A stretch of DNA of 64,000 nt from positions 28,840,464-28,904,463 of the forward strand of contig NW_024881327.1 in assembly GCF_018691265.1 (NCBI RefSeq), read 5' to 3'. The translations under genes and the position numbers were made by a program. This document shows, in pieces, positions 38,582 through 48,314 of the stretch (position 1 is its first letter; each line of letters begins with the position of its first letter). The notes beneath the pieces were generated by a model. It ran no database searches, had not been told where the DNA came from, and saw nothing but the letters and a program-made list of their open reading frames with translations. Source of the stretch: Tyto alba (Eukaryota; Chordata; Aves; Strigiformes; Tytonidae).

Positions 38582-38604
38582 GGGGGGGGGGGGGGGGGGG
38601 GGGG
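38582..38604. repeat. G23 homopolymer, likely G-quadruplex former
   Basis: Twenty-three consecutive G residues on the plus strand, followed by CGGGAGG and then an A-rich, purine-only stretch. Runs of this kind fold readily into quadruplexes and are prone to length error in sequencing. Confidence 0.9.
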
Positions 38605-40971
38605 CGGGAGGAAAAAAGAAAGAAAGGAAAAAACCCTGAAAAAAATGGAATCAAGAAACTTGTTATTTCTCTTTTGGTATCACTCCTTGTGCTAAATAAA
38701 GAGATTTAACAAGACATACAAATTGTCTGACAAATTACTCAGTTTCCCATATAGCAAGTATTTTTTTTAGTTTAAATTCAGGTCAAAAAATTTATGTGCT
38801 GTCAGAAAGAAGCATCTCCTTCTTGTATCCTTATAAAGACCAAACCTCCTTTAGTCTTTTCCTGTGCACCTTAATGGTGTTGATCTAGCTGTTGCCAAAT
38901 GCAATCTACAATTCTAGCATTTCTGAGCATGAGACTCATTTAGTCACTCTCTCATTTTTAGTTCCCTGAATTTTGAACACTTTTGAGACATTTAAATATT
39001 ACTTTTGTTCTTCTAAATGTCAAATAACCCTCCTTTTTTGGGATGATTTCTCTGAAATTGTAGTATTGACTTTTTCTCTGTATTCAATATTGGATACACC
39101 TTGATTGCTTTGTTAATGTTAGCATAAAAAAATCAACACTCATATTGATGTTGTTAAGGTCCTGAGTGTTTTTAAGAAAATGCATATTTAGCAAATTGTG
39201 TACTTTAAATCCTAGAGAAATCTTGTGAACATCTGACTCAGTCCAACACTGGTTTAAGTTTAATTTATTTCTTTTCCACTCTTGCCAAGGATCTTTTGTT
39301 TGATGGCTTTGTTTCTTCCATGTATTGAAACACCTATTGGATTCCCAGAAAGCAAGGGACAGGAGTAAATAAGTTCTTACATTACTTACAAACGTTAAAA
39401 ACATAATTCAAGTGGGGGTATATGGAAGATTGAAGAGCATTCACAATTTGCAGATTTCTCCTAGCAAATTTTCCTTTGTCTTGATATTTTGGGGGTGGTT
39501 AGAGTATTCTTTTTAACAAATGGAACATTTTTCCCTCAACTTTTCCTCTAAGTAGTTTTTGAGTATTTAAATATAAGGTCACCACTGCTCCTACTGCTAT
39601 TGAGCAGTGACAAATCTTAACTTGTTTGGAAGCAGGATGAGAAACTAAACAAAGACAATTTTCTTCCCAGCAATCAATTTTTCAGAAAGCTGAAAGTGAA
39701 CAAAATCTGTCTCCTAAAAACCAAAAAAAGTTGCTACTACAGCACCTACAATAAATGTCATAATTTCCAAATTGTAACTTTGCAAATTGAGTGTACTCTA
39801 TAAATGTATCATTAAATGAGAGAAGCTGCTATTTGTCTCACCATCCTGAGCAGGATAGATTATAGATGACAAAAATATGAAAGTTTTGCCTCAGAACACA
39901 TTTATTTATTCAAAACCTTTTTCTCTAGGGGTGGCCTTGTGTAACAGTCTCATTTTTGTTAACAATCTAGTGGGACACTGCTCACGCAGTGCTACTCAGA
40001 GGTGCTCAGTACACTTAGGAACAGTGCCTGGGAGCAAAGACAGACATTTTCAGGAACATTTTTTAATTTATTTTTTTCTGACAAGCTAACAGGTAAAACA
40101 TTTCTTAAATCTAAACACTAGGAGTATTAAAGATCAGGAATTATTTTCCCATTTAACTGATGGCATCTGTAGTCTGGATGTTTACTTTGGAGCCTAAGAA
40201 GCAGTGATTATTAGTGAATGGAAAGGGTGTAGTTGCTCCACAAGACTTTGCAGCCACTCCCTCGTTTGTGTTGGCGCAGTGAGGTACAGCATCTTGTCCT
40301 GCGTTAAAAGCACAGCTGCAGCTAAAGAGCTGCACAGGCCACCCTTCCCACCTCTGATGCAACTTCTTCCATGTCTAACCAGCAGAACAAAACAAGATTC
40401 GATGCTTTCCTGGAACATCTTCCTAGAAAACATGTTTTATCCAAGTTATGCTTTAGTCAAGTTCAGGTTACGGATGTTCAACAGAGGAGTAACAAAGTGT
40501 GACTTAAGGGCCTGTGATATGTAGTAACTCTTATGAGATAGCCTTGAGCAGCGGGAACCTGTGAAGATAATTTGTCTGTTCCTGTCGGGCTTCAAATGCT
40601 TTTCAGCTGCTGAACAGGATTCTGCTCTTCAGAAAGTTATGATCCGTTTCATACAACTTTTTACTCCTGTAGACTTGCCACTGTTTCAAGATGTTGTTAG
40701 TCTTTATGGCTTACAGTGTCTTTCTGAAGGTCACCAAGTCTTTATTTGCCCTGGAGTCCCTGCAATACAAGTGAGACCCTCCCTTCTGCAGGTAGCTCAT
40801 TCTATCTGCAAAACATTAACCCAATAAACTAATCAAGGAGAGGTTTTGTATTTCTGTGAAGGGCATACAGCTAACTGTTTGCCCAGCATCCTCCCCCACA
40901 AGCATTCTCTTCAGTTTAACCTTAGGGGACATTTTGTTTTGTTGAAGGAGTCACCCTTAATTCCAAAGCAA

Positions 40972-41006
<35 letters not shown>

Positions 41007-41519
41007 TTCAGAAACACAGGAAGAAGGGAAATTTATTCTATTTGCTGATTTCTCTGTGATTTCAAAGTTTCACAGGTCTGACTACTTTCTAAAGGTGTAA
41101 GAAATCTAGGCTTCTAAAATTTACATTTACAATACTTTTTCAAAATAAATACGTGACAAATTTCTATTAATTAATATTAAAATATAGAGACTTAAAAAGA
41201 GCAATCTGATTATATGTATTAAGAACATATAGGCTCAGTTCTGTGTTTCTGCTAAAGATATTACTGTCATTTCTTCAGTGCCAGCACATAAAAAAATATG
41301 AAATATATATTAATTCCTTCAACTTCAAACATACATCAACAATTACCATTGGAATTTGCAACTCCTGGCACAGTAACCTTGTGGCCTGAAGGTTTGATTG
41401 GAACTGAGCTTTAAATCAGGTACCTGATACATCATATGACCCTGTACAGAGTAGGTGCCTGGAAGCAGAATGTGTTTTGCTCGAAGTTCATTTTGTAGGT
41501 GCATCTTCCTGTCTCCTCT
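38605..41519. other. Unique DNA, no firmly supported gene
   Basis: Mostly AT-rich. A more GC-rich patch at about 40200-40400 holds a minus-strand frame with a splice-acceptor-like start, discussed as a finding. The frame at 40561-40827 (plus strand, 88 codons) has no recognisable domain. An A28 run lies at 40976-41003. Confidence 0.55.
40976..41003. repeat. A28 homopolymer
   Basis: Twenty-eight A residues. They might be the tail of a retroposed RNA, but the upstream bases show no recognisable gene or SINE and no flanking duplication. Confidence 0.88.
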
Positions 41520-41925
41520 TCAGGATGAAGCTCAGTAGTCCAGGTCTCCTCAGCTTGGCAAGGGGCCAATAGAAGGGATGGAGAATGGGCATAGGATGAA
41601 TCTTTTTCTTATGATACAACTGCCAGGTTGTACCCAGTGAAACTAGCAAGGTCCAGACTTAAAAGTGATGTAACCGTTTCTCACAATTTATGTTAAACTG
41701 TGAAGTTCCCTGCTGTAGGATGCTGTGTGTTAAAAATCAGAAAATTTATGGAAGATTGATCCATTAGGGAATATTAAACACAAAACAGGCTGGATGCAGC
41801 AGTACAGAAAGTCCTCAAACTCCTACCAAGGTGTATTAGAGAAGAGATCAGCCTCTACTAGCACTGTTTCTGGAACTCCTTTCTAAGACATCCACATCTA
41901 GCCACTGTTACAGACAAGATACATT
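41520..41925 (+). repeat. Ancient CR1 3' region
   Basis: In order the sequence shows CAGACTTAAAAGTGATG, CACAATTTATG, GTTCCCTGCTGTAGGATG, AATTTATGGAAG, CCATTAGGGAATATTAAACAC, TTCTGGAACTCCTTTCTA and CATCTAGCCACTGTTACAGA. This is the order seen in old CR1 3' ends, which encode the ORF2 C terminus followed by the conserved 3' UTR blocks. The consensus is recalled from memory. The copy is heavily diverged and has no open frame. The octamer tail is not preserved. Confidence 0.6.
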
Positions 41926-44900
41926 AAAACATCTGGGGTAAAAAAGATCCGATCCAGCTGAGACATACTCATGTGTGTTATTTATCTATCTTCCTGAGCC
42001 CACAAACTAGCTTCACAATCATACATTCAACTACCAGCCACAGTATCTTTCTGAAAACATACTTCTTGAAACAAAAATAGATTTTTTTTTTTTTCCATTG
42101 GACCACACTGAATTTGAGTTCATTCACTGTGACCTCAGAGTAAATTTTTGCAATAAAATACTGAGAAATCAATTTGTCTACATGCAGAATAAAGAATATC
42201 TATGCCAGGAAATAGTCTAGTGTGCTTATCTGTTTGAGATAAAAGTTATTTGTGAGTCTTGGGTGAGAAATTAAAGGAGATGGCAGCTTTAGGCAGCTCT
42301 ACATGTAAAAAAAGAGTTTCAAATTTAAACTTGGTTCTTTCTGTTTCAGGCAAATCTTTATTAAAATTTGATTATGATTTCTCTTCCAAAATGATGTGTT
42401 TATAACAGGGTGGAGAACATATCGTTTGGGCAGGTTCAATCAATGAAGTAAAATCAATATCATTAGCCTAAAAGCTCTGTCTAAAAGCCTGTACATCATA
42501 GGAGTTAGGAAGGAACAAGACTCCTTAAAAGAATCATTTACCAAAGGAATTTGAACAGATTTCTCCAGAGATTGATGGAGGAATTATTTCAAATACACAT
42601 ACTTTTTAGAGGAGGTAGCATATTCTTTTCCTTCTTTTTCTTCATTTGGGGAAGAGATGACTGTGAAAAAGTAAGGGATAAATCTTTTTTAAAGGAACAT
42701 TTTAGAGAAATGCATGCTATTTTTCTTGACATTTATTGTGTTTTTTCTCTCAGATAAACATTTCTGCTGCTTTCAGTTATCATAAGCATCAAAATAGTTT
42801 AACGATAATTATTTCAATAAATATGATACTTTCTTTTTTTTCTAAAACAATTTATTAAGCTCTCTACAGTTATAACTGGAATTTATTTGGAACTTCAGCT
42901 TAACATGATCAATATTTATCAGGTATCTGAAATTCTTCCAAGCTTGTTCACTCAGGAAAATGTTTTTCTACTGCTGCATTTAAATGCAAATAGACAAATT
43001 CCACAAGTGTTTGTTTGATTGTTTGTTTGTTTGTTTTTTTCCCAAAAACAAAAGATAGAATGAGAATTCTGAGAAATGTACTACTTTTCTTATACAGAAT
43101 TCCTGAATAATAAACACTTTACCAAATATCTCAAAGTACAATGTTTCCCCTGAAATTAGACCATGCTCAGTCTTCCATCAAGTATTAGCCCATCAGCAAT
43201 GCTTAGCAGACTTACAGAAGTAAACAGATTCCAGAAAAAGTGAATGAATTGGATTATTTGTAATTTAGCTTTCTGAAATAAGAATGTGAAGGTTTTTACA
43301 GTAAAGAGTATTTCACATAATTTAATATATTGGACTTTTTTCCTTTGGGTAAGATGCTTTTAGAGTGACACATGATCAGAGAATTTGTAATCAATTCTTT
43401 ATTATACTTTATCATAAAGTGAGTTTATTTTTCATAAATATTAGTACCTATAAGCTCAGACGGTCCCAATTTTAAGATCTTAAAAAAATAAGAAAAATAA
43501 AAAAATAATAGGACTCACACATGTAATACAGCAGTGATATACACTTTACTAGTGTACTAAACTGCTAATAACAAAAGAGACAATTTCAGATTTTTTAATG
43601 AAAGTATATAGAGATAATTATCTTGTGGAAAAATGCTTAAGTCTTGATTTATATTCAAGAATGTCAAATGAAATATCACCTGTAATTCTAAAAATCTATC
43701 ATAAATAAGGAAAACTGAACTCCTTTGTGCAATCCTAAAGAGAAAATAACAGTTTAGCTATAATCTATCTTGTACCATGCTCTATATGAACTGGGCAAAT
43801 AGTCACTCTTATTTTCTGCCCTCTGTTGAAGTGTACAGGCTGGTATATTCTTTAATATTACATCATCAGTCACAAACAACACCCTTCCAAAGTTCAAATC
43901 ATTCATGTTTCTGAACATTATTAATAGTGCTCTAAAATAGTCTTGAAAATAGTAATGTAGGCAATGGATTCACTTAGAACTGAATGATAATGATTTGAAA
44001 CCACTATTGAGTGATTTACATAACAAGTAAGAATAATGTTATGGCACATTTTTGCTATTTATTTATCAGCTATATTTATTAGTTATATTCATACTGACTA
44101 CCAGTAACAAATTTCAATAGTTTTACTTGAAAAAGCTATTCTAACAAAATGTTTATGAACAGTGTTCACTACATCTTACTTCACTGTGGTTAATAAGAAA
44201 ACTTCTGCAAAAAACACAGCAAGCCTTATATCAATTATTCTAATTTCTTACTGATGCTTGCAAACACATTTCTCTAAATTCTGGAGAGTGTAATGTCTGT
44301 TCTAAATCAGAAGTGACTTGAATTACTGATGAGTGGCACCAGTCCAGTCATTCTCACCGTCACAAACCACATATCTGTGTGAAAATAACTAGGTAGTAAT
44401 TATACTTATCCTTAGGTCTTGGTCAATTTCTGTGTTCTTCACTGACAGTTCATATAATAACAGGTACCCAGCACTAAATTTGGACAAATACGTGACATAA
44501 AATTTTTGCATCCCAAGAGGAATTTCAACTGTGTTCCTTTTAGGTAAGCTGGAGTTATTCTGAAAATAGAGTTTAAGCTCTCATTACGCATTGAGCTTTT
44601 TCAGTAGTACCTAATTGTTATTTACTCATAGTCACTCATGGACCAGAATTTTTTTTTCCTTTCATGACATTATATTGAACAGGTAACAAGAAGAAAAACT
44701 GAACCTTGAGGCTCTACTTTGTTTAAACAAATTCTCAAACATTAATCCATGTGCATGATTTTATTCTGTATTACAGTCAGTGCAGTTTTAGGAGAACACT
44801 ACATGTTGACTTATTTATTACTTCTTTCAGAGTTTTTGGAGTTACATATTTTAAAGGCGGGTTTCCTCAAAATCAAAAGCAAGGTTCAGACAATATCTAC

Positions 44901-45244
44901 ATTACAGAGTTTGTAAAAGTTAAGTGAAAACATATTCTAATGATATTAACAACTTCAAAGTGGAAAAGTTGAGTACTTATATCAAAGAGATGATAAAATG
45001 GCAGGTGAAATTCCATGAAAATGAACGTAATGTTCAACAGGGAAAAAAAATAATTTTGCATTTGTAAGAAATAAGACATTGAGATATAATAGACAGAATT
45101 ATGAAAACTTCATTTCTTCCTCAGTTGCCACTAAAAAAAAAAAAAAAGAAAAACAACAGAAAATGGAATTTTAAGAATTATTAGAAGACTAGAAAAAAAC
45201 ACACAAAAATATTATACCTCTGTGTGATGTCTATGATGTCCTAT
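41926..45244. other. AT-rich unique DNA, no supported gene
   Basis: Very AT-rich, with a TTTG repeat (43010-43040) and short homopolymers at about 42070 and 45133. No recognisable coding, RNA or repeat family apart from these. Confidence 0.6.
43010..43040. repeat. (TTTG)n microsatellite
   Basis: About seven TTTG-type units with one interruption, ending in a T-run. Confidence 0.85.
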
Positions 45245-45275
45245 ATCATAGAATCATAGAATCGCAGAATGGTTT
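45245..45275 (-). repeat. CR1 3' octamer tail
   Basis: On the minus strand, ATTCTGCG is followed by two ATTCTATG units and a partial ATAT end. This is the hallmark 3' microsatellite of avian CR1, which the reverse transcriptase recognises. Confidence 0.92.
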
Positions 45276-45521
45276 GTAAGGAACCTTAAAGATCATCCAG
45301 CTCCAACCCCCTGCCACGGGCAGGGACACCTTCCACTAGACCAGGTTGCTCAAAGCCCCGTCCAGCCTGGCCTGGAACCCTGCCAGGGAGGGGGCAGCCA
45401 CAGCTGCTCTGGGCAACCTGTGCCGGTGTCTTACCACACTCACAGTAAAGAATTTCTTCCTTATATCTCATCTAAATCTACCCTCTTTCAGTTTAAAGCC
45501 GTTATCCCTCTTTCTATCACT

Positions 45522-46430
45522 TCACTCCCTGATAGAGTCCCTCCCCACTTTTCCCATAGCCCCCTTTAAGTACTGGAAGGCCACCATAAGATCTCCCCAG
45601 AGCCTTCTATTCTCCAGGCTGAACAACCCCAATTCACTCAGCCTGTCCTCATAAGGGAGGTGCTCCAGCCTCTTGATCATCCTCATGGCTCTCCTCTGGA
45701 CCCATCCCATCAAGTCCATGTCCTTCTTATTTTGGAGGCCACAGAGCTGAAAGCAGTACTCCCAGGGGGGTGGGGATGGGGGTGTGGGGGGAGTGGGGCG
45801 GGTCTCATGAGAACAGAGTAGAGGGGGAAAATCACTTCCCTCAACTTGCTGGTCACACTTCTCTTGATGCAGTCCAGGGTACGGTTGACTTTCTGGACTG
45901 TGAGAGCACATTGCTGGCTCACAGTCAATTTTCCATCCACCAACACCTGCAAGTCCTTCTCTGCAGGGTTGCTCTCAGTCCACTTATCACCCAGTCTGTA
46001 TTTGTGCTTGGGATTACCCTGACCCATGTGCAGGACCTTGCATTTGGTCTTATTGAACTTCATGAGGTTTGCATGGGCCCACATCTCAAGCCTGTCCATG
46101 TCCCTCTGGATGTCATCCCTGCCCTCCAGCATGCCGACCTCACCACACAGCTTGGTGTCGTCAGCAAACTTGCTGAGACTGCACTTAATCTCACTGTCCG
46201 TGTTGCTAACAAACCTGTTAAACAGTACTGGTCCCAACACTGACCCCTGAGGAATGCCACTCATCACTGGTCTCCACTTGCACATCAAACCGTTGACTGT
46301 ACCCTTTGAGAGCAACCATCCAGCCAATTCCTCATCCACCGAGCGGTCCATCCATTAAATCCATGTCTCTAATTTTGACACAAGGATGTCATGTGGGACA
46401 GTGTCAAACGCTTTGCATAAGTCCAGGTAG
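45522..46430 (-). pseudogene. CR1 ORF2 reverse transcriptase relic
   Basis: This relic held the polymerase of CR1. From the minus-strand 5' side it shows [16 protein letters not shown] (motif A, catalytic Asp kept), then a stop, then an open run of about 190 codons. That run contains SGIPQGSVLGPVLFNRFVS (motif B), LSKFADDTKLCG (motif C, both active-site Asp kept) and NPAEKDLQVLVDGKL. A C-rich insertion near 45765-45802 then breaks the frame. The other frame resumes with YCFQLCGLQNKKDMDL and YEDRLSELGLFSLENRRL and ends at a natural-looking stop. The catalytic residues survive, but the stop and the frameshift make it non-functional. Confidence 0.9.
45765..45802 (+). repeat. G-rich tract, putative G-quadruplex, inside CR1
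   Basis: Plus-strand G-runs of 6, 4, 5, 6, 4 and 3 are separated by 1-3 bases. This strongly fits a quadruplex motif. On the CR1 sense strand it is C-rich, and it sits where the conserved RPHLEYC-type RT segment should be, so it looks like an expanded simple sequence that disrupts the frame. Confidence 0.8.
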
Positions 46431-46734
46431 ATGACATCAGTTGCTCTTCACTTAATCACCATTGCTGTAATCCCATTTTAGAAGACCACCACATTTGTCA
46501 GACATGATTTCTCCTTAGTGAAGCCATGTTGGCTGTCACCAATCACCTCCTTATTTTCCATGTGTCCTAGCAGAGTTTCCAGGAGGATCCACTCCATTAT
46601 CTTACTGGACACAGGGGTAAGAGATAATATCTCGAAAATTGTTTTGTTTCCCTGAGGACATGATAGATCTGGGAAAGTGCAGAGTTAAAAAGAGGTTTGT
46701 CTAAAGGTATCGAATGACTTCTGTGTAAAAAGCC

Positions 46735-47180
46735 ACTGAATCAGAATCAGAACCTTTGAGGCTGGAAAAGAGCAACCTAAGGGGAATACAGAAGAAGTTC
46801 ACAAAATCATGAAAGGATTTGAAAAGTCGAGTCAGGACCCAGTTGCTCTCTCTTCCAATAGAAAAATTCATGTTCATCAAATAAACCAGAAAGAGTCAAG
46901 TTCGAAGCAAAGCAAGGACGTATTTCCTCATACAGTGTGATGGGTAGCTGTGAAACTTCTGTGGGACGTTTTGCATAGTATATGTACACAGGTTCAAAAG
47001 AAACAGAGCACATTCTGGGAAGAAAAGTCCACTGAGGACTGTTAAATATGAAGATATTCTGTCTCACTCAAGAAGTCTCTGAGCCATAAATCACTGGAGT
47101 CTGTGGATGTACCAGTGTGTCCCAGCCATATGCTTTTTGTTTTCCCTCTGGATCTATGCTGGAGCCACTCCTGGATAAAG
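46735..47180 (+). repeat. Ancient CR1 3' region
   Basis: The order of motifs fits an old CR1 3' end: GAGGCTGGAAAAGAGCAACC; AAGTTCACAAAATCATGAA; GACGTATTTCCTCATACAG; CAGGTTCAAAAGAAAC; GAAAAGTCCACTGAGGAC then TGTTAAATATGAAG; and CTCAAGAAGTCTCTGAGCC then ATCACTGGAGTCTG. It tracks the consensus 'aggctggaaaaaagg...ataaaatcatgaa...ttcttcacacag...gggttcaaaa...ggactattaaaca...tcgctggag'. It is heavily diverged, with no open frame, and both limits are approximate. It lies about 110 bp beyond the 5' end of the younger minus-strand CR1, in the opposite orientation. Confidence 0.62.
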
Positions 47181-47635
47181 CCTGGAGGGTATTCTCTCAC
47201 CTGTCCTTGTTGTTGCATATAGAAGTACTACAAAATGAATCAGGGGATCTTTTTGGTGTCACAACAGACATCTGCTTTACAGTCAAGACTGAGAAATTAA
47301 ACATCACCCGTAATTTTAAAATTCTTTGGAAAGCCATCCCAATGGTCTTTGTGGGAGTTTCACACGAGTCCTTCAAAGACACCTATTGTGGTTAATGATG
47401 GCATGGTCCAAATCAATCTACCTTCAGCGAGATACATATTTGGGTCTTTGCCACATGTCCAAAAGTTTCTATCCCAGTTGCTAAGATTTACCTGTATCTT
47501 CAGTGGATTTATATCTGCATACAATGGACAGAAAGTGAATATGATCACTAATCTGGGTTTAAGTTAAAAGCACAACATAGATTTTGCTATGATTCTAAAT
47601 ATTAGTACAGCCCCACATTTAGTTACATGTATGTG

Positions 47636-47668
47636 TATATATATGCATATATTTATATATATACACAG
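47636..47668. repeat. (TA)n-rich microsatellite
   Basis: TATA units interrupted by GCA and TTTA steps. Confidence 0.75.
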
Positions 47669-48286
47669 AGACAATAATAAGGTTGTTTATTTTCCTTTGA
47701 GCTGAAAACTGAAATGTCAGCAAGCATTATAAGTAAAGATTGGGTAAATGTGAGTAAGGTAAGAAAGAGGGTTCTAACCATCATATATGACCTGAAAAAA
47801 AGCACATGCAAAGAACAAAAAAGAAAATGAGATTGTGTCTACCTTTCCCATTTGAACAAAGTAGAACATAGAGGGAAGAAATGCAAGTTGAGATGAGAGA
47901 GCGTGAGGTGCAGTCTAAGGTCTATTGTGCAAAGAAGCAAAAGTAGTAGCTAAGGGAGCCAGCAACAATCATTGCCTGAGTGAAGAAGAACTGGATATGG
48001 GGGAGAAGGTAAGGGATATGGCTTGCAGTCCTGTATTCTGAACAAACTGAAGAATAGCTAAGCAAAGGATACCCATTTTTTTGGTAACAGGAGTGAAGAA
48101 GATTTGGCAGTTGAACCCCAAATAAAAGAAAATCAAACAGGAAACCTGAGGCAGAGAATAATCAGAAATATCCACTCCCCAAGTCTCTTGCAGTATTGAA
48201 ACAATTTTTTTGTTAAAAACGTAGCATTTTCTGCTAGATTTAATGTATAAGAGCTCCTTGTGGTAGGCTTAGGGCTTATTTAATTT

Positions 48287-48314
48287 CTTTACTTATTTAT
48301 TTGTTTGTTTGTCT
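48287..48314. repeat. (TTTA)n/(TTTG)n microsatellite
   Basis: TTTA-type units change to TTTG units in one short tract. Confidence 0.75.

Larger units (their letters stand above)
45245..46625 (-). mobile_element. 5'-truncated CR1 LINE with intact 3' end
   Basis: Read on the minus strand, the copy enters CR1 ORF2 in the RT finger domain near 46625. It runs through the palm and the C terminus (stop at 45522-45524), then the 3' UTR, to a tail of ATTCTGCG-ATTCTATG-ATTCTATG at 45245-45275. A truncated 5' end with a preserved 3' end and octamer tail is the normal result of CR1 target-primed reverse transcription. The copy has an in-frame stop near 46356, a C-rich insertion that shifts frame near 45765-45802, and no other large gap. 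It is clearly younger and better preserved than the CR1 at 17345, but belongs to a closely similar subfamily. Confidence 0.94.

Noticed and set aside
40976..41003. A28 run as evidence for a processed pseudogene or SINE
   Set aside because: No recognisable gene or SINE body upstream and no flanking direct repeat. CR1 machinery in birds does not usually make poly(A)-tailed retrocopies.
45770..46260. Plus-strand frames of 157 and 74 codons
   Set aside because: They are antisense shadows of the CR1 reverse transcriptase on the minus strand.
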